This document shows positions 1-13,283 of a stretch of 64,000 bases of DNA, in pieces (position 1 is the stretch's first letter; the number at the start of each line of letters is the position of its first letter). The stretch is from assembly GCF_000002995.4 (NCBI RefSeq), contig NW_025062479.1, positions 13,711,721 through 13,775,720 on the forward strand, given 5' to 3'. The position numbers and the translations under genes were made by a program. The notes under the pieces were generated by a model. The model worked only from the letters and a program-made list of their open reading frames with translations. It was not told the DNA's origin and did no database searches. This stretch comes from Brugia malayi (Eukaryota > Nematoda > Chromadorea > Rhabditida > Onchocercidae).

Positions 1-95
1 AATTTAATCAATTTCATTGTCATATGCTTTTAATTTCAAGCATATCTACAACACGAACGTAATTCTTTGTTGTTGAAAATAATTTATCTTTATAG

Positions 96-668
96 CGTGC
101 GTTGGTCTGCAGATACAATAGATAATGAATTCTTGGGTAGGTATAAATCGAAATGTTGTTGTATTTACAAGAAACCAAAGAAATGGAATGAAAGTTCTGA
201 CAGCGATTCTGATTCTGTATGTTTCTTTCACATTTGCTTACTTACTGTAAGGCTGTTTAAATTTATAATATCATTTGTAAGAACGGTTATTTTTGGTGGT
301 TGAGTGATTATTATAATTAAAATTATTTATGAATCCCTCTCTCAAATGCTCAGTAAATGTATGAATAGCATTTATTGAAAACGATATTTGTTTTTAATCT
401 CTCTTTGCATTTCAATATATTAATCTCTTTCAAAATTCTCATCGCAGAATATTTTGTTAATAGAGAGCCACACTAAAAATTGATATTGAAAAAACTTTTT
501 CCAAAATAAATAAATAATATTTTTTGAAAGATATATATATATATATCATGAGTGCATATGTTTGAACAACACAAATGTTTGATATTTTAGGATTGTGAAA
601 CGGAACATTGTCGAGGGCATGTTGAGCAACGTTTTCATCCATTAGGTGGTGGTGATGGAGGAAAATAA
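96..668 (+). CDS. PPP1R11: Protein phosphatase 1 inhibitor-3 homologue (PPP1R11), 3' part
   Basis: Two exons, 96..216 and 591..668, joined in phase 0; the 5' exon(s) lie left of the window. The first exon encodes VRWSADTIDNEFLGR then SKCCCIYKKP and an acidic Ser-Asp run. The second gives a Cys/His tail, CETEHCRGH, and a Gly-rich end before TAA. The family signature is the (K)V-x-W PP1-docking motif, the KCCCIY core, an acidic stretch and a C..H..C tail; all are present. The family inhibits the PP1 catalytic subunit in the nucleus and cytoplasm, and the mammalian protein has also been described as an E3 ubiquitin ligase through its Cys-rich part. The exon start is fixed by the acceptor TTTATAG at 91-95. 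The upstream residue of the docking motif (usually Lys) is not visible because the codon is split by the intron. Confidence 0.9.
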
Positions 669-3473
669 ATTGGTTTTTAACAAAGAATTTTTCTATTCCA
701 AAATGGGGTCACATCTTATTAATTTACAAATTCTTCTTTTTCGGGATTAAATTTAATGTTAGTTAAGAGAAATTATAGCAGTTCAACTATAAAAGTTTCA
801 TAGAACCGGAAAAACGAACAAAAAATATTTTTTGATTTGTGAGGACGTGATTTGGAATTACTGCTTAAGGTGTGAGATGAAATTGAGAGTATGATTAGCT
901 TTTGAAAAGTGATATATCAAATGCTATGTCAGAAATTATTTTAATGACTACTTTAAGGAACTATTGATATAGCTGTTGTAAAAAAGTAGAGCGAAGGATG
1001 AGAGTTAAAAAAAATAGCTGTTTGAAGTTTCTCTAACTGTGGTTCACTTGTATGTAATGTATATCATCCCTTTAATAACATTTATTCTGAGAATGATTCA
1101 AAAATTATGCAAAATCAGTTCTTTAAATTGCTGTTCGTAATAATCTATAAAATTTTTGATTGCTTTTTAGTTTAACTATAAATTGTTTGGTTATTAAAAA
1201 ACTTTCTACTACTTCTTGTATGGTAATGATGAAATTTATGTTGTGTAAATCGTTTTTATTTGAAAGCACTCTTCTTTTTGTGCTAATATAAATTCAACAA
1301 ATATTTCATTATTACTTAATAAGAAAAAAACTTATTTAACGTCAAATATTTCATGTAATATTTTTATGCAAATCATTATGTTGATGAAATGATAAGGATT
1401 TTCTTTTTTAACTTTTTTCTCCTTCTCTTTGTCTCTCTCTTCCTTTGTTATCCTTATTTTCTTATTTTTAAATTATTGTAAAGGAAAGTGAGATGTTTAA
1501 TGCATGAAATATGCATTTATATAGTCATAAAAGAAAATGATAAAAATCCGAAGAGTAATGAATTAAAATTAGCAAATAATAGTGAGTAGTAAATCTTACT
1601 TTCCTAATTATAAAGCTTAAAAAAAATTATCAGTAAATTTTGTTTGCAATAAAGTGCAAATGAAATGGCTGAAAGGAATGATTCAAATATTAAATTCGTT
1701 TCTTTTTTTCCTTTTCATTACAATAAATTTTATGATTTCATTTTAAAAAACTGTATTATATTATTTTATCATATATTATATGTATATTTTTATTTTTTTT
1801 ATCATATATTTTGTTATTTTATTTTTATATTGTCTGATTCAAATGTGAATTTTTTTTTAGTTTTAACTCTCATATAAAATCTGTAAGAAGTAAACATTTT
1901 CTTCCATGACAAATATTAGGTGCGATTTTAATTATGAAATTATTTGAATTTTGAAATGAATTATATATGACAAGAACTATTTTCTTAATGATTTTAGAAT
2001 TTTGAAATGTTTAACTGAATTTTAAAATTTTTTGTTGAATAAATTTCTATGTTTTTTGTAAATTTTCCATTTTTTTAATAATTTTTCTCAGTTTTTTGTA
2101 AATTTTTATAGAATTTTATAAAACCAATAAGCAATGCAATATTTTTTTTTTTTTAATACAGATGCAAATGTATTTACTATTAATTTGATAATTTATCATT
2201 CTTTTTATCAATGAATGTGAAATTTTCACTAAGCAACTCAACTGTATTATTATTAAAATTGCAATAATATTGTTGTAAACAAAAAAAAAAATAATAATTT
2301 GCTAAGTAAAATTATGCTTTTTTTTACATGTAAACAATATATATAGCAAAATGCAAGTATATAACAAGTTGCAACTTATAAATGGAAGTATATAGCAAGT
2401 TACTGTAACTTGCAAAATACAATTTCCAAGTTGCAACAAAACATAAACAACAATCAAATGAAAATATAAATCGATAACAAACAACGTTACATAATTTAAC
2501 ATTTTCATTTCTCTATCAATAGGTGACACATATACAAGTGACAACCTTTTCTTTTTCATATAATATATTTATAAAAATATTTCAAAGTATATTTTTTTTA
2601 TTTTATACTTTATTCATAAACAGTTAGATAATAAATATTTGTAAAATTTAATTATAGCAATTGTATAGTATAAATCAACATTATCTTAGCTATTTATAAG
2701 CAGTAGTCTAACATAGCTTAATTAAGCTTTTGCTTATATAATAAAATGATAGAAAAAATTTTCATCATTCTTCTAATATCACACATATATATTTGGAAAA
2801 AATATCAATTTCAAATGTTTGAAAAAATTTTTAGTAAAATTTTACCATAAAGGATCAATAGTTAATTCGTTGCTATTTTGCAAAAGCCTTAACCTGCATT
2901 ATGCAGTCATTACTAATATTATGATTGTATAATAAAACCAAATTTTTTATTTTATTTCATTATCATTTTAATATGCTAATTAAAGATATTTTTTTTTTAT
3001 AAAAAAGTAAAAAAAAATTTTTTTCTCTAAAAAACGAAATGTTATCGTAATTGCTATTTTTTGTAAATACAAATAATAATAATAATTATGGTAAAAATAT
3101 TATCACAAATATGACAGTGATATAAAATGAATGAATATGACAGTTTTTAGAGAAAAATCTTAACAATGTCTAGCATTAATATGCTATACATTTAATTTAT
3201 AATTGATTTAGTATTAATTCAGAAATTTAATTTATCATTGATGCCATTTTTCTACATCTACAAATTCAAATTTTATTTCATTCAATTATTACATTCCATT
3301 TTTTATTTTGTGCATAATAAAATACGTGAAAAAAGGTATAATAATAATAATAATATTAATAATAACATTCGATTATTAAACCGTGTTATTTTATTACATA
3401 ATAAGAAAATATATGCATAAAAAAATACATTTATGTTTATTTATTTATAAATTTTTGTTTGTTTTATTTGAAA
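669..3473. other. Intergenic, no gene seen
   Basis: Very AT-rich with homopolymer runs and no conserved protein match on either strand. The few open frames are low-complexity Phe/Tyr/Ile-rich shadows. It contains the 3' flank of the PP1 inhibitor gene and the 3' flank of the minus-strand membrane-protein gene. Confidence 0.6.
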
Positions 3474-5975
3474 TTAATGAAATGTCACGTAAAATGATCT
3501 CTGTAATTGAGGATTAGCATTGATGGAATTAAATTGAATTTCACCATTTTCCTGTTTGATACGTCGATTCTTCCTTATATGAGTATGCTTGTAGCATAAA
3601 TAAATTTGTGTAATAATAAAACAAGAAATAAACATTAGTAGACCACAGGTCATAAACATGACCACTGCAATAATAATTGATTCAATATCAATACCTATGG
3701 AAGTTAATGGTAGTCTTGAATTCATTTCTGAAAAAAAGGTAATGAAATAAAGTGAATTAACAATTAAAATTCGTTTTTCTTTCCTTTTTTTATTTACTGA
3801 TTATTTCTATTAATGAAAAAAAAAAATTTTTTTTTTCTTTTAAAGTTAAGTATAACAATATTATAGTTTGGTTTATATTTATAAATAGCCTTCATTTGTT
3901 AATTACTTGTATTAATGCAAAAGGAAGAAAAATCTTTTTTTAAATTAAGTATAAAAATATTATGGTTTAGCTTATATTTACAAATAATTAATATTTCCGT
4001 AATTCAAAAAGAAGAAGGAAGAAATTTTAGATGAAATTTTAGTAAATATTTATTTTTGGAAATTTATTCTAATACTTAAATATGCATTTTGAGATTGTAA
4101 AATTATAATCCACTAAATGAAAAATTATAAAACTATATGTATAAATTGTAGTTTATTTAATATCATATTGCACATAACCTATATAATTAAGTGTAATTTT
4201 TTTCTTCTTACGTAAAATAATTTCATAAAACTTACTTTACGTGAGAAAAGCGTCAAATCACAATTTGTGCAATAAATACTTTTATGTTTGAGAAGAAATG
4301 AGCTGCTGAAAATGTCGTGAAATTTGATGTTTTTTGTATAGCAAAAAAAAAAAGGAAAACTGGTAGTCAACTAATCTCCAATTTTTTTTCTTTTTTTTCA
4401 CTAATTCATCAAACAAAGCTGTTTGAAAAGAATTCATTTATTTATTTCTGTTAATTTTGTCTATTCCTTAAAAAAGTCATTGATATCATAATAACGATAT
4501 GCTAATTTCATTGATCAGATTTAAATATAGAAAAAAATTAGTGAAATTCAAAAAATTTAACAAAGAAAAAAGGGTAAAATAATTGAATTATTTAAAGAAT
4601 ATGATTTATAATTGGAACACTGTAATTTAAACAATTTTCAAACAATTTATTGCAGTGTATCATTATGCTATCAAAATATTTTGATATGAATTTACTTGAG
4701 TGGTTTCTAAAATGCTTAATCTGATTTCATTTTAAATAAATTGTTTCAAAAAAATAGTAACTTTAAAAACAGCATTCTAAATTGGCATAAAATAAATGAA
4801 ATATATACTGAAGATAAATTATGATATTTGATATTAATCAAATATATCAATGAATAGTTGAAACGATTCATTATAGATTTGATAGTGTATCAATGTTATT
4901 TTAAAATACAAAATTTGAACATGATATATATGATTTAAATTTGAAATTTAACAAGCTAAAAATATGTTTTGATCGAATATAGTTTTGTTATAATTTTAAC
5001 AATAAATCAAATCAATTAATTAAATACACTTGCGTCATTTCACACGTGTGAAAGCAAGAAAAAAATAGTAAAATGATAATTTTTTTGAATAATGAAATGA
5101 AAATGACGAAAAATATAAGAAAATAGAAAATGAAAAGATAATCGAATTTTTTTTTGGATTTTAGTAACATGTCATTTTATGCCAAAATCATTAAGCCAGA
5201 TTAATTTTTTTTTTTCAGTATAACAAATTTGCATTAGGCATTGTGAAATGATAATGTCATTGTAATTAGCATTTGAATTAATGCTCTTATTGACAAAAAA
5301 AAAAAGTTAATTCAATGGATATTCCAATAATTATTATAAAAAATGTCAGAAAAAAAAATAAGAAATAAATTTGTATTATAAATGGAAGAAAATTGGCGAA
5401 GTTAAAGTGGGTTTGTTGTGTTATCACTGGAATGACATATTATTTACTGTAATGAGTTTCAAATTAAGTTGAAATGATTTAAAATTTTTATTTTTGGACG
5501 CTTCTTAAACGAATTTTTTGCATGAAACATTGTGTATTATACACTGATTAAAATTATTATAAAATAAAATTAAATGATGCAATTTAGTCAGTTCAAAAAA
5601 AGGATTTTGTGCGTTTTATTACATATTTCAAACGATTATGACATTTCATTTATCACAAAAATTGTATGTTTCAGTTTACTTTTAGCGATTTTATAATAAT
5701 ATTTTATTTTAAGGAATGTAAAAGTGATTAGAGTAAGAGTAAATACAATGAACAAACATGCTATAAACTTAAACAACTATTATTATCAGCTTACTTTGTT
5801 GTGTTTCATTGATTATTTTGAAATCCTCAACAATAATAAATGGTAAGCAAAAACTTGTTTGAACAAAGAACAGTGATAAATAGGTTAAAGAGCAGTTTTT
5901 TGGGAGAGCAAAAAAAAAATCCAATTGAACTAAGGCATATCTATCTCCAGAAATACGTATGCTGATAATATTCCG
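3474..5975 (-). CDS. Unrecognised small single-pass membrane protein (two visible exons)
   Basis: Visible minus-strand exons are 5975..5795 and 3727..3474, bounded by TTTCCTCTCTTCAG acceptor, AAAGTAAGC donor and TTTTTTTCAG acceptor. The split codon (1 nt + 2 nt) restores an open frame across a 2067-base intron. The joined part has an outer region with two possible N-glycosylation sites (NCS, NET). It is followed by a membrane helix (IIIAVVMFMTCGLLMFISCF) and a basic cytoplasmic start KHTHIRKNRR, then about 30 polar residues to the stop. That arrangement fits a type I membrane protein. The start is unsettled: an ATG lies 18 bases before the first acceptor (5993), or there are further 5' exons between 5976 and 8590. 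No family was recognised. The main support is the phase match and the well-formed membrane topology. Confidence 0.45.
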
Positions 5976-6602
5976 CTGAAGAGAGGAAACCAAATAAACA
6001 ACAGCGTAAACAACAACAAAAAAAGCAAGACGACAATAACAATAAAAACAATCACTAAAACTAAAAATTATAACATTGTATTATTGTAATAAGAAAGAAA
6101 TAAATCATTAAAAAAATTACTGCTTAGGAAAAAAAAAATTTAAATTCCTTTTATATTTCTAAACATCATAATACAGTCCATTAAATTGTTTTAGAATATT
6201 CAGATAATTCAGTTTGTAATGGAAATATTCAGTTTCCACTTGAAACTCAATAATTTTATTGATGTTTGTAGAATTTTAAAAATTTCATATAAATGTAAAA
6301 AATAGTAATCGATTAGACAAATAGATAAATGCTTAGTAAAGTGAGAAAAAAAGAAAGCGAAAGGGAAAATTAAAGTAATGAATGAATGGTAGGATGTGTG
6401 ATATGATAAGGGATAAGGTAGCTTGTTGAGGAATGAAATGATTTAATGTTGAAATGAAGAAATTTATGTTTTACTAGCTTTCAAGCAATTGCTCTTCCGC
6501 TTAAGGTCCACACCTAGTCACTCAATTGTACAGCTATGATAAACAGCTGATACTTTTCATTTCATCTATTTTGTTAGCATTTCACATTTACACAGCAATA
6601 CT

Positions 6603-6634
6603 ATTAGTAATTTATGTTAGCATAAATTACTAAT
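6603..6634. repeat. Perfect inverted repeat (hairpin)
   Basis: Arms ATTAGTAATTTATG and CATAAATTACTAAT are exact reverse complements (14 bp), with a 4-base loop TTAG. It lies in non-coding AT-rich DNA, so chance is possible, but perfect arms of this length with such a short loop stand out. Confidence 0.8.
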
Positions 6635-7847
6635 GAATGAAAATGATTCAAAAAGTAATTAAAATGATCTGAAATGTAATTGAAATAATTCAAAATGTTT
6701 AAAATTATTTAAATTTTGAGATTTTTATTATTATTATTATTTTGGTTATTTTTTCTTTTTGTTTTTAGCGAAGTAAAGCAAACAATCAAACAAAGTATCT
6801 GTCTGAAAAAAATGAAAACATTTGTGATTAATTTGAATGAAATTAATTAATTACAGGATCAATTTGTTCAAAGTAAAACAATACTTGAAAGGAATCGAAA
6901 AAAAAAGTAATTAAAGGAAAATTTTTTCGAAAAATTTAATTTGTTTTTTGATAAAAATTTTAGTAGCTGGAAAAAATTAAACCAAAATTTTTTTAAATGC
7001 ATGTTAAATTAAATGGTTTAAATGTTTAATCTTCAGCACTTAAATGAAGAGTGAGGAAGTTTACGAGAAAAATTGTCAAATTAAGGTTATAAAAAAAGCA
7101 ATTAGTCAAAAACAAGCCGTAATTAATTACAGGATCAATATTTGTCTTTTTATTTTATTATTCTTTCAAAGTTATATTTTCAAAAAATATAATTTTAATA
7201 CGTTTCAAACATTGTTTTTTTTTTTTCAAAAAAAAGTTAGCATTTTTAATTTTTGATAATTTTTTTGAGCAAAATATGAAAGTGAAAACAAAAACAAATT
7301 AAAAAAATGACAGAATTGGAAGAGCTCTTTAATTAATTATAATTTATTATGAAATCATTTCTTCATTGAATAACTTTTAATAAGAGACATAAAACTAGAA
7401 TTGGAAAATTTTTAAATGAATTCTAAAATGAATATAAAATGCAAATGCATGAAATTCCTGGAATTGCTGCTGTAATCAACAAAAGATAAGATATATGATG
7501 AGGTTATTTTATCACTTCTCTTATGAAACTGCTTCTGTTTCAGCAGATTAAAGCACAGACGATTTTATATCAAAAGCACATTTAATGTTTTTAACTTCTG
7601 CTAAGAAAAAAATGCTTTAAATTTTGTTATTTCAAAATTTTGAATATATGATATAAAACATTTAATTATAAAAAAAAATCTTGCAGTCAAATTTGCTGAA
7701 AAACAAAATAGAAAAGAAAAATGAAAAGATAAGTAACAAAATAGATCAGAAAAAAAATTTTTTTAACTTTAACCCATTCATTCTTCTCTTTAACCGATTC
7801 CGGAAAAGATTTATAAAAAAGAAACAGGGATATAACATACATTCTCA

Positions 7848-8166
7848 TTTTTTAATTTCCTATTTGATTTGCAAATTCGAAAACAAATCATTTATTCATA
7901 TGTAAAAGAATAGAGTTACTTAAACATTATACGATTGTTAATTTATAATAAAGATAACAATCAATTAAATCATTTCTGAAATCTGTGCATTTAAAATGAC
8001 TTAAAATATCCAAATCTGATATACATTACACATTATGCGATTGTAAATTTATTACATGACTTATAATCAAGTTATGGAAGTATTTTTAATTTTTAATTTC
8101 CTCTTTGATTTGCAAATTCAAAAACAAATAATTCATTCATATATAAAAGAATATAATTATTTAAAC
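7848..8166. repeat. Diverged direct repeat, two copies
   Basis: A segment of about 80 bases around TTTGATTTGCAAATTC (7861-7880 region) recurs near 8104, followed in both copies by AAAACAAAT, TTCATTCATAT-like and AAAAGAATA blocks and TTAAAC. The spacer also carries a doubled CATTATRCGATTGT element (about 7925 and 8031). It looks like an old local duplication. Confidence 0.6.
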
Positions 8167-8590
8167 GGTTTATTTCCTATTGCTTTAGCATGAATAGGCT
8201 AATCAGGTTGATGAGTTGAAATTTTTTAATTTATGGTTTCTATTAATGGCATGGCAATGTAGTTTGTTTATCAGGAATTTGATGATTATTATTAATTTTA
8301 AATAATAAATAATTACTGTTGCTTATAATATTTCATTTACTTTACTTATTCTTTTACGCTTGTGCTTTGTTTTTTCCACTTATTTCTTAACGTACTTCTT
8401 CACTTGTTTGTTTAAAACTCTTTTTTATTATTAATCAGTTATTTATGTCTTATATTAATAAATCTATTTATGTTTATTTCGTTATGAACAAATGAATCTT
8501 TATGAATTTAAATAACTCTTTTAAAAAAAAAAAATTGCATCCATCCCTTTTTTTTTTTTCAAAAATTTTATTTATCAAAAATATTTGACA

Positions 8591-8629
8591 ATGAAATTTG
8601 CATTGCTTTTAGGAAGTTTATTTGGAATC
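8591..8629 (+). CDS. Candidate signal-peptide first exon of the carbonic-anhydrase-like gene
   Basis: ATG followed by KFALLLGSLFGI, a short hydrophobic stretch typical of the start of a signal peptide, then a possible donor ATC|GTTTAT. It lies upstream of, and on the same strand as, the carbonic-anhydrase-like exons, which lack a start. The connecting exon was not found, so the link is inference. Confidence 0.25.
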
Positions 8630-9786
8630 GTTTATCAAAGCTTGCCATCATACACATAATCATATCACTAAATTGTAATTTTTAACTTTAAAAAATTTTG
8701 CTGTAATCTTAATTGAATTCTTAATTTGTTTGAATTACTTAATCAATAATTTTCAAGTTTTAAAAATTGAGCTAAATTCTTAACCTGATTAAATTACTTA
8801 AGTACAATAACAGGGCAATTAGATGTATTCTGTAACTCTCAAACGAAGTAATATAACAAAAAATCTGGTACTAATATAATTTGTAGTTGCATTTTTCCGA
8901 GATATCTTAATGAGAATACTTTAATATTTCACTCATTCCACCGAGATATCTTGATGAGAAGAGCTAAAACTTATTTCAATAAAAAAAGAAAAAGAAATTT
9001 TTTTTTGGTAATTCGGAATAACTTAAGTATGGATAACAATTACATCTCATACAAATTCAAAATAACAACAAAGATTAAAAGAAAAATTTAGTGCAATTAT
9101 GCTTGGAATGTAATTGCATTTAACAATGTCAAATATTTCAAACTGAAATGAAATAACCTTTGATGACCTTAAAAAGATCAAATAGAAGAATTGAGAGTAA
9201 AATAGTTAATAGTTGAGTAAATGCAATTTTTATATTAAAATGTTTGAAAGGTAAGTGTTTAAACTTTCTTTCTTTTTTTTTTTCGACAATTATTTTGTTG
9301 TTTAATTCTTACAGTTTTGACAATTTTCATTATTTATTATTGTTCTTTTGCGTCCATGATTAGTTATAATAATGATTTAAAATATTAATATTTTGTTTAT
9401 TTGCATTAATTTGTTAAATGTTTTTTTTTTTTTTTTTTTTTTTTTTTACATTTTCCGACAATTTAGCTATTTCAGTTTAATGTTTAAAATTTCTAATTTT
9501 GTAGTTGAAAAACTCGTTCAGTTTGTGAAATTTCTTTTTTTTTTATTCTTTATTTTTCAATGTGTTTTTGTATTTTGTTTTTTTTTCTTGCTTTTCATTA
9601 TTCTTGATGTGTTTATTTTTTGTCTTTTCAACACTTTTAATTTTTTTCCCGCATTATTCATCAATTTATTTTCATATCACAGAATTATTAAATGAATCAA
9701 TTCAAATACTTCATATTTTCTCATTTTTTTTATGCTCTAGTCATATTAGCATACGATTGATTGATTGATTGATTTATTATTTGAAG

Positions 9787-11793
9787 ATATCAAAAATTGT
9801 GATAGCAATGAAAATTTATGCCAAACGGGCATGCAGCAATCACCAATTATCATTGATGCAAATACAATGGAACGAAAAAATGATTCTAAAAGAATTTTTA
9901 CTTTTATTGGTTTCAACCATCATAAAATAATTCGTTTTTATACACTCAATTTTGGTCCTACAGAATGTTAGTCTTTTTTATAAGTTATCAAATAAAAATT
10001 AACAATTCCTTTTGCACTGTTCGACATAAATTTCTTTTTCTTTTAATTTGATTCATTTACTTAATTTAAGTTATTTAATAAAATTAATAAAAGTTATGAT
10101 TAGTAACAGTTTTCCATTTATTTTTGACTTTGAAATCAAGTTTAATTACAAATTTAAGCGTTGATTATTGTGAAAATCCCATAGTTTGTGTCAGTTCCTG
10201 TTTTAATTCAAATTATTTACTTAATGATATGAATTTTATACAAATTTCTTAATTGATAATAATAATAATATAAATCTGCTGCTTGCTATCTGTTTAATTT
10301 ATCGATGATTTAAAACCATCCAATTGTAACATTTCTATTAATTTTTTTTCCTAAATTATCGCTGTTGGATGTTAATTTTGCATTACTCAGCAGCAGAGAA
10401 AAAAATCAATAAAATTTCATTAGAAAAAAGAGCTAACCAAATGTAATTGAATAACAACGAATAAATAGTAAAAATACATAATACCAAGTGCTTTGTTATC
10501 TTTTCAGTAAAAATTTCAAGTTGATAAATTATCATAAATAAAATCAAATATTCGCATATCATTTTTAGTTTATTATCAAAATGTTTTATTGATAGTTTTG
10601 CCAAGCATTTTAGTAAGTATCATTGTAAAACAAATGAAAAATATTCTAGAAATTAATAAGAAATAAAAATAAAAGATTTGCTACCTAAACAAATTTAAAT
10701 TTTAAAATTTCAGTATCGATAACAAGTTTTGATCGTGGACCATGGTTAGAGTATAATGAAAAAACATTTGCTTTGTATAAAATCCGATTCATATTTAAAT
10801 ATGGCATAAAAGGTGGCTTACATCGTTTAATCAATTTTGGCGCAATGGAAAAACCTGTTGGAGAGGTTTGCATTAAATGAAATCTAAATTCATTTTTTAT
10901 TAAAAATTGTAAAAAATTTTAAATGTTATATAATCTGATAAAATAAAAGAATTATTCTCTTTTGTTGTTTTAAATCATCAGTTTATTAAGATTACATTTC
11001 TTCTAACTAGAATTTAGCTTTAAATATAAATGTCTTGACTAGCTATTTACTTAATTTAAATTATTCTATCATTAAGAAGTGCGATTTATTTTGGAATAAA
11101 TGAATTTAAATATTAATTCATGCTATCTTCTAAAAATATTTAATGATTCATAAGGATTTACTCATTAACTATACCAGATGTTTAGCATCATCAATTCTAA
11201 CTTTATTTATTAATTAGATATTAATGGAATTTGAACAATGCCATAAAAATCCTAAGGAAAAGAAATATTTTTTCGTTTCAACCATTTTGATTCTTGCTAA
11301 TCAAACAAAATTGAAAATGGATATCGATATGAGTGGCAAAGAAATAATTAATTTTAATTATATGTTTGATGGTATTCCAATACCAAAATATCCAATTGAT
11401 AAAAGTTGTTCATTATTAAAAATACTCCTTTATTTTTTTCCATTTCTATTTACTTCTATGATAGAAAAAGAAAAAGAGAGAGGCAGAAAGGAAAAGAGAG
11501 ATGGCAAAAATATATTAATAGAATCTATATGAATAAAGTAAACTTAAATCAAAAATAAATGAAATGGACTAAAATTGTTTTTTCAAAAAAAGAAAATTGA
11601 AAATAATACCTTGAGAAATTAATGATTATGAATTAAATGATTTCTTGGATGGCAAACATTTTCAAGGTTACTAAAAAACAAAACGATAAATGCATTACTG
11701 ATAAACAAAAATAGAAATGTAAGAAAGTGGAAAGAAATAAATGGAATATTTAATGTATAAAAATTTTTACAAGTTTAGCTATAACTCATACTT

Positions 11794-11832
<39 letters not shown>

Positions 11833-13283
11833 CTAATCATTTATTCAGAATTATCGTCCAAAAGGATTCAACTTTTGTTGGATTTAAAACATTTCATACC
11901 AAAATCATTTACTGGCGCAATGTCATATGTTGGCTCATTCTTTGAGGGAGATTGTCGAGAAGGAGTAACATATCTGATTTTTGATACTCCAATCGCCATA
12001 GAACCTGTTTGTTTATTTTTACTTTCTTTATTTTGATGAGAAATAAATTTAATTTTAACATCTGAAACTGTGGATTAAATTTTTTTTATCGTTTTGTTGA
12101 CAGTAAACATAATAAAAAATTAAACTATAGTTTAGGTTGAGCATCTAAAAATTTCAAACATTTAAAAAGCTAACAAAATATTGCTGAATGTAGATTATTA
12201 TTCCTCTGATCTTATTTCAATCAATACGTAAATTATTTATTTCATAATTAATCCTTCGAATTTTTTGAAAGGATAGAAATAAGAATGATTTAATATATTT
12301 TTAAAATATATTGAAGATATATTTAAATAATACAGTGATATCAAATGACTTTAGAAGAAGTAGTTATGATTTTTTACAGTTATTTTTTATTTTTTTTTTG
12401 AAGAATTTATGCAATACTAACATGACTCTTCTTTTTTTTTGTCTTTTTTCCACTTTCTTTTCACATAGATAATTAAATTTGATAAATCATATTACTGATA
12501 ATTTTTAGGGATTACATTTGACAAACTTTTACTCTAAAAATATTAATTTAACACGATCAATACAAGATGAACGACAAGCACAGTATTATATGTCACCAAA
12601 TATTGAATTTGTTGAACGTGACCATGAAAGTAAAAAACTTTGTGAAAGTGTTACAACTCAGATCAGTGATAAAGTTTCTGCAAATGCATATTCAGGTATA
12701 GCAAAAAAATAAAGTTTTTTTTGAAACTTATACATTATTAGCTAACAAATTAAATGCAAGTGATAATTATTATTAATTTGAGCAAATTAAAATGCAAATT
12801 AAATTAACCGTTTATCTTCAACTAATCACTTTTCTTATATTTTCGTTACATCTCTAAACAATTATCAGGTAATTTATTTCGTTAATCGATTAAACTGCAT
12901 CATTTTCACTTCATAAATTAAGTAATCAAGAACTTTTTTTCCACACCGAAATGAAATCATAATCAAGAAACAATTAGTATTTAAATAGAAAAAAAAAAAA
13001 ATCGACTGATTATCTTGCTTAATATATCCTTTATTGCTAACGGCATTAAAAGAAGAAAAAAACTGAAATTCATTAAGTTGAAATTTTCTTTTCTCTTTTC
13101 TAATGTTAAATAAGAATTTCGAAAATGGAAGTTTCAGATGACTTCCAAGACTTTTTCGATCAAAAGAGTCTGGATGAAACTATACAACCAAAATTACCAA
13201 TTGTCGTAGGTGCGGGAAAAGAATCATTCATTTCATCATATTTATTATTACTCATTTTTGCTATTATCGTTTATTTTTTTTAA
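9787..13283 (+). CDS. Alpha-carbonic-anhydrase-related protein, zinc site lost, GPI-type tail
   Basis: Exons: about 9787..9966 (5' edge uncertain), 10714..10865, 11218..11404, 11849..12006, 12509..12695 and 13138..13283; the internal joins all match in phase. About 335 residues are visible. Family landmarks are the QSPIIID motif (family QSPINI) and, in order, the strands around RFIFKYG, EFEQCHKN and YVGSFFEGDC. In active enzymes these segments read FHFHWG, ELHLVHWN and YPGSLTTPP. So all three zinc histidines are replaced (I, K, E), as is the catalytic Thr. Hydration of CO2 is therefore not expected. The C terminus after a polar linker is SSYLLLLIFAIIVYFF directly followed by the stop, which suggests a GPI-anchor signal and a cell-surface location. 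An N-terminal exon with secretion signal is missing; a candidate is at 8591. Role inferred: surface binding or adhesion protein. Confidence 0.85.
11796..11831. repeat. (TTA)n microsatellite in an intron
   Basis: Twelve uninterrupted ATT/TTA units just before the acceptor of exon 11849 of the carbonic-anhydrase-like gene. Confidence 0.9.

Larger units (their letters stand above)
5976..8590. other. Intergenic, no gene seen
   Basis: AT-rich DNA without a supported exon, although a 5' exon of the minus-strand membrane protein could be hidden here. It holds a perfect 14-bp inverted repeat at 6603-6634 and a diverged direct repeat at about 7848-8166, listed separately. Confidence 0.5.

Noticed and set aside
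6478..6560. Slightly GC-richer block that might be a 5' exon of the minus-strand membrane protein.
   Set aside because: All three minus frames contain stops or lack a matching donor, so no exon can be drawn.
9393..9695. 100-residue open frame rich in Phe.
   Set aside because: It is a translation of long T runs; no motif, lies upstream of and out of register with the carbonic-anhydrase-like exons.
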